Assembly: GCA_016788435.1 (NCBI GenBank)
Contig: JAEURB010000346.1
Location: 1-41,634 of the forward strand
Source: Anaerolineae bacterium
GTDB lineage: Bacteria; Chloroflexota; Anaerolineae; Aggregatilineales; Phototrophicaceae
Direction: 5' to 3'
DNA: 41,634 nucleotides
The notes under the pieces are model-generated. The model was not told the origin of the DNA. It worked only from the letters and a program-made list of their open reading frames with translations, and made no database searches. Below are positions 7,960-16,330 of the stretch, one piece after another. The position numbers were made by a program, and so were the translations under genes. Numbering within the stretch: position 1 is the stretch's first letter; each line of letters opens with the position of its first letter.

Positions 7960-10800
7960 ATGGATACTGATGTACTGGTCGTTGGCGGGGGCGTGACGGG
8001 CGGCGGCATTGCCTGGGACCTGGCGCTGCGCGGCGTGCGCGTGGTACTGGCCGAAATGGGCGACCTCGCCACCGGCACCAGCGGGCGCTATCACGGACTG
8101 CTCCATTCCGGCGGGCGCTACGCGGTGCGCGACCCGGAAAGCGCCAAAGAATGCATTGACGAAAACCGCATCCTGCGCCGCATCGCGCCGGAAGCCGTCG
8201 AAGATACCAGCGGCTTTTTCGTCCTTTGCCCCGGCGATGATGCGGGCTACGTCGAACCGTGGCTGGCGGCCTGCGCGGCGGCCGGCATTGAAACGCGGAA
8301 CGTAGCGCTGACCGAAGCCCTGAAGCGTGAGCGCATCCTCAACCCGCGCCTCGCAGCCGTCTACGAAGTGCCGGACGGCTCGTGCGATTCGTGGGACTTG
8401 CTGCACGCGCTGCAGAAGGCCGCCGAGGATACCGGCAACGGGCGCTTTCTCACCTATCACCAGGTGGACAGCTTCCACAAGGATGGCAAGCGTATCAACG
8501 GGGCGCGCCTGACCAACCTGCGCAGCGGGGAAGAAGTGGACGTATCGTGCGCTTACGTGGTCAATGCGGCAGGCCCGTGGGCGGCCGAGATCGGCGCGCT
8601 GGCTGGCGCCTCGTTCAACATGAAGCTCAACCGGGGCGCGATGCTGGCGTTCAACCTGCGCTGGGTGAATACCGTCATCAACAAGCTGCGTGCGCCCGGT
8701 GACGGAGACATCTTCGTACCGGTGGGCACGGTCAGCGTGATTGGCACGACGTCGGTGAAGACGGACGACCCGGGTGATATTCGGGTCGAACGCTGGGAGA
8801 TCGAGCGCATCCTCGACGAGTGCGAAGCGATGACGCCGGGCATCAGCCGGGCGCGCATCCTGCGCTCGTGGGGTGGCGTGCGGCCACTGTACGACCCCGG
8901 ACCGGGTGGTGACGGGCGGGGCGCGAAACGCACATTCTCTGTGCTCGACCACGCCGAAACGGACGGCATCGAAGGGTTTGCCAGCATCATCGGCGGCAAG
9001 CTGACCACGTTCAGGCTGATGGCCGAACGCATTTCGGATACAGTGTGCGCGCACTTGGGCGTGACCAACCCGTGCACGACCGCGACGACGCCTCTGCCCT
9101 CGCCTACTCACGTCCGCCAGCACCCGCATGCCCTGCGCGGACGCCTGAGCGAACTCGAACATGGCAACACCCCCGGCGCGCTGATTTGCGAATGCGAACT
9201 GGTGACGGCCCCGCAGATCATCGCGGCGCTCGACGGCGGGCGGCGCGGCGAAAACAGCGTCACCAGCCTGAACGACCTGCGGCGCGACCTGCGGCTGGGA
9301 ATGGGCCCGTGCCAGGGCGGTTTCTGCGCGGTGCGCGCGGCGGCGATCTGCCATGACCACCTGCGCCCTGAGGCGGCCGAGAGCGCGGCGATGCTGGCCG
9401 AATTCGCGGAACGGCGTTTCGGCGGCGTGCGGCCGCTGCTGTGGGGGCATAACCTGCGCCAAGCGCTGCTGGCCGAGCAGATTTACGGGCGCATCATCGG
9501 CCTGACCGACGCCCCGCCGGCGGTACAAGCCATGCCCGAACCTGCCGCGCCACCCGCTGAGCGGCGCGTCAATGGCGGCCCGCGACCGCGCGTGCTGGTC
9601 ATTGGTGCGGGGCTGGCTGGGTTCACCGCCGCGCTGGCCGCGCAGGAACTGGGCGCGCAGGCCGAGATCGCAGCCTTCGGCATGGGCCGCTTCTCGCTGA
9701 TGCCCGGCTGGATCGAAACGGGCGACGTAGCCGCGCTGGCCGCCAGCCCGGAACACCCGTATCACCACAGCGCCGAGTATGTGGCAAGCGGCCTCGGCGT
9801 GCTGGATCGCGCGGTTGGCCTTCAGCGCATCGGCGGGCTGGCCGTCACTGCGATTGGCCGCCAGCGCGTGGTCGCGTTTGCGGCGGGTGGCGCGCTGCAT
9901 CCACTGACGGCGAACGACCGCGTGCTGGTTGTGGGCATCGAGGAATGGCGCGACAACTTCGCACGGCTGGCGGCCGACACGCTGCGGGCGGCTGGCATTT
10001 CCGCCCACGCGGTTTCGCTGGCCATGCCCCATTTCGGCGGCAACTTCGACGACTGGCCGCTGGATTTCGCGCGCTGGCTGGACCACCCCGAATGCCGCGA
10101 CTACCTGATTGAGGAGCTGCGCACGCGCCTGTACGGCGAAACGGCGATCGCCTTCCCGGCCGTGATCGGCCTGAACGCGGAGACACGGCAGGTTATCGGC
10201 GACGTGCTGGGCGTGGCCATCATTGAACTGCCAACGCTGCCGGTATCGGTGCCTGGGCGCCGGCTGTTCCACGCGCTCAAGGCGCGACTGCAGGCGGGCG
10301 GCGGGCGGCTGACGCTTGGGCTGCGTGCCTCGGTGCTGGAACTGAGCGGCGGCCGCGTGACCGGCGCGATCTTCGAGACAGCGGCGCACGGGCGCGGCCA
10401 TTTGATCCCAGCCGATGCGGTCATACTGGCGACCGGTGGGCTGTATGGCGGCGGCCTGGAGAGCGATTACAAGGGCGCGGTGTGGGAGACGGTGATTGGT
10501 CTGCCGGTGGCGAATGTGCCGCCGGCCGGGGACTGGTTCAGCGAGCCGCTGCTGGCCGGGCGGCCGCAGCCAATCCACCGCGCCGGGGTGCGCACCGACA
10601 GCCAATTGCGCCCGCTGGATGATAGCGGCGCGCCCGCCGCCGAAAATCTGTATGCGGTGGGCCATCTGCTGGCCGGGGCCAGCCCGATTGTCGAGGGGTG
10701 CGCTGAAGGGATTGACCTGGCGACGGGCGCGGCGGCGGCGCTGCATGTGATAGACGCGCTGCGCGAACGCGCCACCGCACGAAGGACAGCGGCCTCATGA
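7960..10800 (+). CDS. glpA-glpB: Fused anaerobic glycerol-3-phosphate dehydrogenase subunits A and B
   Basis: The product has 946 residues and matches two normally separate proteins end to end. Residues 1 to about 525 are GlpA-like: FAD-binding VVGGGVTGGGIAWDLALRG, substrate-domain motifs such as NAAGPWA and GGKLTTFR, and a BFD-type [2Fe-2S] segment with C410, C412, C451 and C456. After a short Pro/Ala/Arg linker, residues from about 541 are GlpB-like, with a second dinucleotide motif (VLVIGAGLAGFTAALAA) and a C-terminal block (LYAVGHLLAGASPIVEG). In E. coli these are GlpA (about 540 residues) and GlpB (about 420). The single frame has no stop or internal start signal at the junction. The stop overlaps the glpC start (ATGA). 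The enzyme oxidises glycerol 3-phosphate to dihydroxyacetone phosphate and feeds the quinone pool through GlpC. Confidence 0.92.
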   Translation: MDTDVLVVGGGVTGGGIAWDLALRGVRVVLAEMGDLATGTSGRYHGLLHSGGRYAVRDPESAKECIDENRILRRIAPEAVEDTSGFFVLCPGDDAGYVEPWLAACAAAGIETRNVALTEALKRERILNPRLAAVYEVPDGSCDSWDLLHALQKAAEDTGNGRFLTYHQVDSFHKDGKRINGARLTNLRSGEEVDVSCAYVVNAAGPWAAEIGALAGASFNMKLNRGAMLAFNLRWVNTVINKLRAPGDGDIFVPVGTVSVIGTTSVKTDDPGDIRVERWEIERILDECEAMTPGISRARILRSWGGVRPLYDPGPGGDGRGAKRTFSVLDHAETDGIEGFASIIGGKLTTFRLMAERISDTVCAHLGVTNPCTTATTPLPSPTHVRQHPHALRGRLSELEHGNTPGALICECELVTAPQIIAALDGGRRGENSVTSLNDLRRDLRLGMGPCQGGFCAVRAAAICHDHLRPEAAESAAMLAEFAERRFGGVRPLLWGHNLRQALLAEQIYGRIIGLTDAPPAVQAMPEPAAPPAERRVNGGPRPRVLVIGAGLAGFTAALAAQELGAQAEIAAFGMGRFSLMPGWIETGDVAALAASPEHPYHHSAEYVASGLGVLDRAVGLQRIGGLAVTAIGRQRVVAFAAGGALHPLTANDRVLVVGIEEWRDNFARLAADTLRAAGISAHAVSLAMPHFGGNFDDWPLDFARWLDHPECRDYLIEELRTRLYGETAIAFPAVIGLNAETRQVIGDVLGVAIIELPTLPVSVPGRRLFHALKARLQAGGGRLTLGLRASVLELSGGRVTGAIFETAAHGRGHLIPADAVILATGGLYGGGLESDYKGAVWETVIGLPVANVPPAGDWFSEPLLAGRPQPIHRAGVRTDSQLRPLDDSGAPAAENLYAVGHLLAGASPIVEGCAEGIDLATGAAAALHVIDALRERATARRTAAS

Positions 10801-12071
10801 ACGACCTGGCTCACACCTTTGCAGCTTATCAGGATGTCGAGTTCACGGCCGACTGGTGCGTGAAGTGCAACATCTGCACGGCCGCCTGCCCGGTCGCGCC
10901 GGTCACTGAGCTGTTCCCCGGCCCGAAAACGGTTGGGCCGCAGGCGCAACGCTTCCGCCGCGATGAGGACCGGGGGCTGGATTCGCCGGACAAGAGCGTG
11001 GACTACTGCTCGGGCTGCGGCATCTGCACGATGGTTTGCCCGCACGGCGTGAAGATTATGGAGATGAACGCCCGCGCCCGCGAACAGCTTTACGATGAGC
11101 GCATCCCGCTGCGTAACCGGCTGCTGGGCCGCAACGAAACGCTGGGCAAGCTGGGGCATAAGTTCGCGCCGCTGGTCAATTTCGGGGCCAACTTCAAGCC
11201 CGCGCGGATCGCCGCCGAAGCCGTGATGGGAGTCGCCCGCGACGCGCCGCTGCCCACCTTCCACTTCACCTCGTTCCGCGAGTGGTTCGCCAAACACAAG
11301 CCCGCCGCCGAAGCGCCTACTCGCGGGCAGATCGCCTATTTCCACGCCTGCGCGGGAAACTACTACGAAGTCCTCACCTCGCAGGCGGCGGTGCGCGTGC
11401 TGGCTCATAACGGCTATGACGTGCTGCTGCCGGAACAGAACTGCTGCGGCCTGCCGATGCAGAGCAACGGCGAGTTCAAGGCGGCGCGCAGCTACGCCGA
11501 GCGCAACCTCGACCGGCTGAGTTTCTACGTGCGGCGCGGCATCCCGATTGTGGGCGCGTCCACCTCGTGCACGCTGGCGCTGAAATCGGACTACCGCGAG
11601 ATTTTGCAGATACAGCACCCGGAACTCGACCGCGTGGCCGAAATGACCTACGACATCAGCGAGTTTCTGCGCCTGCTGCACCTGCGCGGCGAACTGAAGA
11701 CGGATTTCAGCGCCCTGCCGATTAACGGCAAGGTGCTGTATCACGCGCCGTGCCAGCAGAAGGCGCATCACATGGGCCAGCCCGCGCTCGACCTATTCGC
11801 GCTGATACCAGGCCTGACCGTTCAGTTGAGCGACGCGGCCTGCTGCGGCATCGCCGGCACATATGGCTACAAGGCGGAGAAGTACGATATTGCGATGGCC
11901 GTTGGCGAGCCGCTGTTCGAACAGGTGCGCGAGTTCGGCGTGGAGCAGCCGGTCATTTGCGATAGCGAAACCTGCCGCTGGCAGATCACGCATGGAACCG
12001 GCGCGGCCAGCATTCACCCGGTGCTGGCGCTGGCGGCGGCGTATGGATTGATGCCGCTGGAAGTGGGGTAA
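10797..12071 (+). CDS. glpC: Anaerobic glycerol-3-phosphate dehydrogenase subunit C (membrane-linked Fe-S protein)
   Basis: The product has 424 residues. Two 4Fe-4S ferredoxin motifs lie near the N-terminus: CVKCNICTAACP and CSGCGICTMVCP. Two CCG domains follow, ending in NCCGLP and ACCGIAG, the layout of GlpC and related heterodisulfide-reductase-D-like proteins. Known GlpC passes electrons from GlpAB to menaquinone and anchors the dehydrogenase at the membrane. Its ATG overlaps the glpAB stop by ATGA, which implies translational coupling and a stoichiometric complex. No obvious transmembrane helix is visible, as in the family. Confidence 0.95.
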   Translation: MNDLAHTFAAYQDVEFTADWCVKCNICTAACPVAPVTELFPGPKTVGPQAQRFRRDEDRGLDSPDKSVDYCSGCGICTMVCPHGVKIMEMNARAREQLYDERIPLRNRLLGRNETLGKLGHKFAPLVNFGANFKPARIAAEAVMGVARDAPLPTFHFTSFREWFAKHKPAAEAPTRGQIAYFHACAGNYYEVLTSQAAVRVLAHNGYDVLLPEQNCCGLPMQSNGEFKAARSYAERNLDRLSFYVRRGIPIVGASTSCTLALKSDYREILQIQHPELDRVAEMTYDISEFLRLLHLRGELKTDFSALPINGKVLYHAPCQQKAHHMGQPALDLFALIPGLTVQLSDAACCGIAGTYGYKAEKYDIAMAVGEPLFEQVREFGVEQPVICDSETCRWQITHGTGAASIHPVLALAAAYGLMPLEVG

Positions 12072-12074
12072 CCG

Positions 12075-12425
12075 ATGGCGAGCGAACGATTACTGCACTA
12101 CCAGCGCCTGATCGAAGGGGCCTGCCCGTGGCCGCCGCCGGAAATTGACCTGCTGTTCCGGCCGATGTTCGGCGGGCTGGGCATTTACACGCGGGGGCGC
12201 ATCTTCGCGATTGTTACGAGCGAGGGGCTGGCCTTCAAGCTGGATGACTACGCGCAGGACGAGTTGAGGGAGACCGCGCCGGATGCCGTCAACTTGTCGT
12301 GGACGCGCAAGTACCTGATCGCGCCGCCGTACGTCGAGGATGACCCGGCGCGGCTGGAGGACTGGATGCAGCGCAGCGTGGAATATGTGCAGTCGCTGCC
12401 GCCGGAGAAGAAAAAACGCAGATGA
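12075..12425 (+). CDS. TfoX N-terminal-domain-like small protein
   Basis: The product has 116 residues. The stretch RPMFGGLGIYTRGRIFAIV followed by FKLDD and a later TRKYLIAPP region fits the TfoX N-terminal domain, a small alpha/beta fold found alone in many bacteria. In Haemophilus TfoX is a competence regulator, but single-domain relatives are uncharacterised and no competence role should be assumed. The gene starts three bases after the glpC stop, so it is the last gene of the glp operon. The C-terminus is very basic (EKKKRR). Confidence 0.75.
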   Translation: MASERLLHYQRLIEGACPWPPPEIDLLFRPMFGGLGIYTRGRIFAIVTSEGLAFKLDDYAQDELRETAPDAVNLSWTRKYLIAPPYVEDDPARLEDWMQRSVEYVQSLPPEKKKRR

Positions 12426-12452
12426 TCATCGCTGAGACGCCGAGGCAAGGAG

Positions 12453-12492
12453 AGAGGCGCGGAGAAAACTCCTCTGCGCCTCTCCGCTTTTC
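12453..12492. terminator. Terminator between the convergent glp operon and the IsdG-like gene
   Basis: AGAGGCGC-GGAG (12453-12464) pairs with CTCC-tct-GCGCCTCT (12469-12483) around an AAAA loop with a three-base bulge. CCGCTTTTCT follows, giving a short U-tract for plus-strand transcripts. It lies between genes that converge, so it may serve both. Confidence 0.6.
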
Positions 12493-12521
12493 TCCACGTT
12501 TCGGCGAAAAGTCTGGTTGCC

Positions 12522-12842
12522 TTACGCCGGCGCCCGCTCGGTCTGCTCGAGCAGCTCAAACAACTCGATGCGCTGCGGGCCGAGGAAGGTATCTTCCGGC
12601 AGGGTGCCCGTGCGCGAGTGGCCGTGCTTGAAGGCGGGCGACTTCAGCCAGCCATGGTAGGCGTCCTTCGACTCCCACGTCACCATGACCATATACTCGT
12701 CATCCGGCTTGGCCGGGCGCAGCAGTTGGAAGCTGACGAAACCGGGCGACCCGTCCACCATGCCAGCGCGGCTGAGGAACAGCGCTTCAAAGGCTTCCAC
12801 GTGATCCGGGTTGACCTGAACCCGATTGCACACTACGAACAT
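12522..12842 (-). CDS. IsdG/HmoA-like antibiotic-biosynthesis-monooxygenase-fold protein, possible heme-degrading enzyme
   Basis: The product has 106 residues and a ferredoxin-like ABM fold: it starts MFVVCNRVQV and has the central YMVMVTWESKDAYHGWLKS. The three residues that matter in IsdG heme oxygenases (Asn7, Trp67, His77 in S. aureus) have counterparts at N6, W65 and H75, with the Trp-to-His spacing of ten kept. Such enzymes open the heme ring to release iron. No heme transporter is near, so the physiological role is inferred from the residues alone. An alternative is a generic quinol monooxygenase of the same fold. The gene is isolated on the minus strand. Confidence 0.8.
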   Translation of the reverse strand: MFVVCNRVQVNPDHVEAFEALFLSRAGMVDGSPGFVSFQLLRPAKPDDEYMVMVTWESKDAYHGWLKSPAFKHGHSRTGTLPEDTFLGPQRIELFELLEQTERAPA

Positions 12843-13029
12843 GAGTCACTCTCCACTACCGCGAACATCGCTCCATTGTCTGGAAATGCGGCGAATAATT
12901 CCACGCCGCCGATTAATCCGTAACCTTCGCCAGGATAGATTTACTGCTCCAGCCACGCAGACTCGATGTGTAATGCAGGATTCTGTAGATTTCAGGAGCA
13001 GGGAAACGGGCGGGCATGATCGTTGCGCC

Positions 13030-13310
13030 GCTGGCCTGCAGAACCTCACCCCCGGGCCCCCTATCCGCACGCGGCGAGGGGGAGAAAAGCGCGGGGCGGG
13101 GCCGGAACGGTGGGAAGCGAACAGCGAACAAACGAACAGAATCAAACTCGCGAACATGGACTGAGGGAAGAATGCAGTGAACAGTGAACAGATCAGCGAA
13201 CATCGGATGGTCCATGCGGCAAGCGGACAGTCTCAGCATAGGACGATTGGGCGCGCTTGAGGCGAACGTGTGGTGGACCGGATGGACACGAAGCGGGCAG
13301 GTGTGGGACA
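13030..13310. repeat. Pentamer-array intergenic repeat, copy A
   Basis: The 633-base gap 12843-13475 has no credible gene. It holds copy A of the element also found at 5.8-6.1 kb and 14.7-15.0 kb. It has a CTCACCCC...GAGGGGG module near 13046-13084, then GAACA words starting at 13119, 13126, 13134, 13152, 13179, 13186 and 13198. A block at about 13235-13303 (CAGCATAGGACGATTGGGC to AAGCGGGCAGG) follows. The element ends about 165 bases before the M20 peptidase start. The boundaries are approximate. Confidence 0.65.
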
Positions 13311-13475
13311 TCCATCGGATCACAACCACCTACCCGTGGCCAAGACTTATGGATTACCGGCGTCTTCGACAGGTGACTTGGCAACCGTCTGCCCCAGACC
13401 TGCCTCGCGTTGCCGCCCGCCGGTTCCCGCGCAATAATCGGCCGCAGATTGCTCCGTTCAGCCATCGAGGCCCGT

Positions 13476-14624
13476 ATGCCGATGCCCACGATTGACCGCA
13501 ACCGTATCACTGCCCTGCTCGAAACGATGGTGCGCATCGAATCGATCAACCCAGATCTCGCGCCCGGCGGCAGCGGCGAAGGCGAAGTAGCCGCCTGGCT
13601 CGGCGTGCAGTTGAACGCGCTCGGCTTCGACGTGACATTCGAAGACGCCGCGCCGGGCCGCCCGAACCTGATCGCTCGCCGCCCCGGAGCGGGACAAGCC
13701 GCGCCGCTGATGTTCTGCGGCCACCTCGATACGGTGGGCGTGACCGACTACGACGGCGACCCGCTTGACCCGCTGATACGCGACGGCCGCCTGTATGGGC
13801 GCGGCAGCTACGACATGAAGGGCGGCCTGGCGGCGGTACTGGGCGCAGCGGCCGCCGTGCCGCAAACACCGGGCGACCTGTGGATGGGCTTCGTGGCCGA
13901 CGAGGAATATGCTTCCATCGGGGCCGATGCGCTGGTGCGTTCCAGCCCGCCGATGGCGACCGTGCTGGTTGAGCCGACCGACGAGGAGACGTGCATCGCG
14001 CACAAAGCCTTCGCCTGGCTGACGGTGACGACCGAGGGCCGCGCCGCGCACGGCAGCCTGCCCGCGCAGGGTATTGACGCCATCGCGCATATGGGCCGCC
14101 TGCTCGGTGAAATGGAGTCGTGGGCCGGCAGCGTGTTTGAGGCGCAGCGTGACCCGCTGCTTGGCCCGCCGAGCGCCCACGCCAGCCTGATTGACGGCGG
14201 CCTGGGCTGGAGCACCTACCCGGACCGCTGCGCGCTGCGAGTCGAACACCGGATGCTGCCCGGCCACACGGATCATGACGCGCTGACGCTGTGGAATGAG
14301 GCGATTGCCCGACAATCCGCTGCTGACCCGCGCTTCATGGCCCGCGCCGTGGTTGAACTGTTCCGGCCTGGCTACCGGATCGCCGAAGATGCCCCGGTCA
14401 CGCAAGCGCTGCAGGCCGCCGTCACTGCGGCCCAAGGCGCGCCCGCCCCGATTCGCGGCATCCCGGCCTGGATGGACAGCGCCGTGCTGTCGGCCGCCGG
14501 CTTCCCGACCGTCATCTATGGCCCGAAGGGCGCGGGCGCGCATGCCGCCACCGAGTACGTCGAACTGGAGAGCGTTTTCACCTGCGCGAGCATCTACGCG
14601 GCGATGATAGCGGGCTGGCGTTAG
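13476..14624 (+). CDS. M20-family metallopeptidase/deacylase (ArgE/DapE/CPG2-like)
   Basis: The product has 382 residues. H83-L-D85 in GHLDTV starts the zinc site. GRGSYDMKGG supplies the bridging Asp and DEEYASIGAD the catalytic Glu pair, and RAAHGSLP is the dimerisation-domain His motif, in the expected M20 order. Members remove acyl or amino-acid groups from small amides and peptides (acetylornithine deacetylase, succinyl-diaminopimelate desuccinylase, carboxypeptidase G2). The substrate cannot be told here, and no arginine or lysine genes lie nearby. The frame opens at 13410, but ATG 13476 has GAGG five bases upstream and gives a family-like N-terminus; ATG 13482 is also possible. Confidence 0.9.
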   Translation: MPMPTIDRNRITALLETMVRIESINPDLAPGGSGEGEVAAWLGVQLNALGFDVTFEDAAPGRPNLIARRPGAGQAAPLMFCGHLDTVGVTDYDGDPLDPLIRDGRLYGRGSYDMKGGLAAVLGAAAAVPQTPGDLWMGFVADEEYASIGADALVRSSPPMATVLVEPTDEETCIAHKAFAWLTVTTEGRAAHGSLPAQGIDAIAHMGRLLGEMESWAGSVFEAQRDPLLGPPSAHASLIDGGLGWSTYPDRCALRVEHRMLPGHTDHDALTLWNEAIARQSAADPRFMARAVVELFRPGYRIAEDAPVTQALQAAVTAAQGAPAPIRGIPAWMDSAVLSAAGFPTVIYGPKGAGAHAATEYVELESVFTCASIYAAMIAGWR

Positions 14625-14689
14625 GCGTTAAAGTGCAGGGGATGGTGAAGATCGAGGGGAGTAGCCGTGAAACCTCCCTCTGGCCCAAA

Positions 14690-15040
14690 GGCAACCTCAC
14701 CCCCTGCCCCCTCTCCAAATTGGCGAGCGGGAACGACGCGCGGGGGCGTGCGAACGGGTGTACGCAATCGGGAAAGCGCAGGGCGGTGCAGGTGGATGTG
14801 GTGTTATTAGCAAACCTGTGAAAGTGTGGACAAGTGGACAGAATCAAAATAGTGGACAGATGCTGAGAGAAGTAGTTGCTGGACAACTGGACAGAATAGT
14901 GGACAACCAAGCACACAAGGGGCTGGTTTTGCAGGCGGCCCGGCCGTACGGCAGCCTTCATCATAGACGAGTTGGGCTTGTTTGGGGTGAATGTATGGTG
15001 GACAGGATGGACGCAAAGCGGGCAGGCGCGAGACGGCAGC
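14690..15040. repeat. Pentamer-array intergenic repeat, copy B (GGACA version)
   Basis: The gap 14625-15186 has no gene. It contains a CTCACCCCCTGCCCCCTCTCC module (from about 14697). A segment nearly identical to copy C follows (GTTATTAGCAAACCTGTGAAAG), then the array with GGACA words at 14828, 14836, 14854, 14881, 14889 and 14901. The shared 3' block lies at about 14960-15031 (TGGTGGACAGGATGGACGC). Array spacing equals that of copies A and C to within one base, but every word is GGACA instead of GAACA. Confidence 0.65.
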
Positions 15041-15167
15041 CTGAACGCGACAACCCGCCCCTGGCAGGGAGCCGGGTGTAGGAATAGCCTGCGGCCGCAA
15101 CTGATGAGACTTCATGACAGCCCTCAACACGCCGCAGGGCGGTCTGCACCGGCACAGTGAGGTTAGG

Positions 15168-15173
15168 TATAAT
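15168..15173 (+). promoter_or_regulatory. -10 box TATAAT for the renalase-like gene
   Basis: A consensus TATAAT within GGTATAATGC has only a weak CTGCAC-like -35 about 18 bases upstream. Transcription from here would start near 15180. That excludes the far-upstream ATG at 15114 as the start of the following gene and supports GTG 15234. Confidence 0.5.
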
Positions 15174-15186
15174 GCAATATTCACCG

Positions 15187-15237
15187 ATGACGACATCCGT
15201 CCGGCCCGGCGGCGAAAGGCATGTGAACAGCTCGTGA
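15187..15237 (+). CDS. Possible 16-residue leader peptide overlapping the renalase-like start
   Basis: An ATG seven bases after the predicted transcription start opens a short frame (MTTSVRPGGERHVNSS) whose TGA overlaps the GTG of the next gene as GTGA. This could couple translation of the main gene to the leader. There is no clear Shine-Dalgarno sequence, so translation is uncertain. Confidence 0.3.
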   Translation: MTTSVRPGGERHVNSS

Positions 15238-16247
15238 CTGACCAACCAGACGTACTGATTATCGGCGCGGGAATCGCTGGGCTAACGGCCGCCCACGAAC
15301 TGGCGGCTTTGGGCAAGCGCGCGCTCGTATTTGACAAGGGCCGAAACGCGGGCGGGCGGCTGGAAACCCGCCGGGTGGGCGAAGGTGCGGCCGACACCGG
15401 AGCGCAATTCTTCACCACGCGCACGCCGGAGTTCGAGGCGGCGGTGGCAGAGTGGGTGCGCGAAGGTCTGGTCTTCGAATGGTCACGCGGCTGGAGCGAC
15501 GGCAGCCTGCTGACTGTGCGCGAAGGGCATCCACGTTATGCGGTAAAGGGCGGGATGGCGCAGCTCGCAGAACTGCTGGCGCAGGGCGTAGAGGTGGCAC
15601 TGCTCAAAGTCGTCACGGCGGTGCGGCGCGTGCCCGGCGGCTGGCAGGCTGAACTGGCGAATGGCGAAACTACTCGCGCGCCCGCCGTGCTGCTCACTCC
15701 GCCCGTGCCGCAATCACTGGAACTCCTGGATGCGGGGGGCGTGGCGCTTCCGTTCGATGAACGCGAGGCGCTGGAACGCATCGAGTATGCGCCGTGCATC
15801 TGCGGGCTGTTTACGCTCTCGCGGCCGATTGAACTACCCTCGCCCGGCGCGGTGCAGCGTCCGCACGCCAACCTGCACTGGATAGCCGACAACCAGCGCA
15901 AAGGCCTCTCGCCGAACGCCGCCGTCATCACGGCACAGGCCAGCAACGCCTACAGCCGCGCCCTGTGGAACGCTAGCGATGACGTCATCATTTCGGCGAT
16001 GAAGCTGGACTTGCTGCCGTTTCTGGACGACGACACGACCGTATTGAGCGGTGAAATCAGGCGCTGGCGCTATGCCGCGCCGGTTCGCATTTTCCCTGAA
16101 CCGGTACTGCTCACGGCCATTCCGCTGGACGGTGAAGGGAACGCGGCGCTGGCCTTCGCAGGCGACGCTTTTGGCGAAGCGCGCGTTGAAGGGGCGTATC
16201 TCTCAGGCAGGGCAGCGGCGCACAAGCTGGCGGCCTTCAGCCCCTAA
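15234..16247 (+). CDS. Renalase-like FAD-dependent oxidoreductase
   Basis: With the GTG start at 15234 the product has 337 residues. DVLIIGAGIAGLTAAHELA followed by LVFDKGRNAGGRLETRR is the FAD-binding start of the renalase/amine-oxidase group. TGAQFFTTRTPEF and the late ALAFAGDAFGEARVEGAYLSG also match that group, where the second supplies the FAD ribityl contact. Bacterial renalases oxidise misformed dihydronicotinamides, but related bacterial proteins have other or unknown substrates, so I leave the reaction open. An in-frame ATG at 15114 would add 40 residues unlike the family and would lie upstream of the TATAAT box, so it is unlikely. The gene converges with the NDUFA9-like gene. Confidence 0.82.
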   Translation: MTDQPDVLIIGAGIAGLTAAHELAALGKRALVFDKGRNAGGRLETRRVGEGAADTGAQFFTTRTPEFEAAVAEWVREGLVFEWSRGWSDGSLLTVREGHPRYAVKGGMAQLAELLAQGVEVALLKVVTAVRRVPGGWQAELANGETTRAPAVLLTPPVPQSLELLDAGGVALPFDEREALERIEYAPCICGLFTLSRPIELPSPGAVQRPHANLHWIADNQRKGLSPNAAVITAQASNAYSRALWNASDDVIISAMKLDLLPFLDDDTTVLSGEIRRWRYAAPVRIFPEPVLLTAIPLDGEGNAALAFAGDAFGEARVEGAYLSGRAAAHKLAAFSP

Positions 16248-16268
16248 CCACTTCCGAAAGAAAGCTCA

Positions 16269-16306
16269 CCCCTCTCCCCTCTCCACACGCGGAGAGGGGA
16301 GAGGGG
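16269..16306. terminator. Perfect 16-bp stem-loop between convergent genes
   Basis: CCCCTCTCCCCTCTCC (16269-16284) and its exact complement (16291-16306) enclose ACACGC. It lies 22 bases after the renalase-like stop and 25 before the end of the convergent gene. A short A-run follows on the plus strand, so a U-tract is not available in the usual place. The same CTCACCCC...CTCTCC module occurs in the repeats at 5.8, 13.0 and 14.7 kb, so this may be a solo repeat module serving as a transcript end. Confidence 0.55.
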
Positions 16307-16330
16307 AAAAACCCAGGCGCGGCGCGCTGC

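Noticed and set aside
7774-10746. A 990-codon minus-strand open frame opposite glpA-glpB
   Set aside because: It is a GC-bias shadow. The product is Arg/Gln/His/Ala-rich with no motifs, while the plus strand encodes clear GlpA and GlpB domains.
13030-13310. Protein-coding ORFs within the array repeats
   Set aside because: Several frames of 60-140 codons are open, but none is conserved between copies A, B and C and none has a ribosome site.
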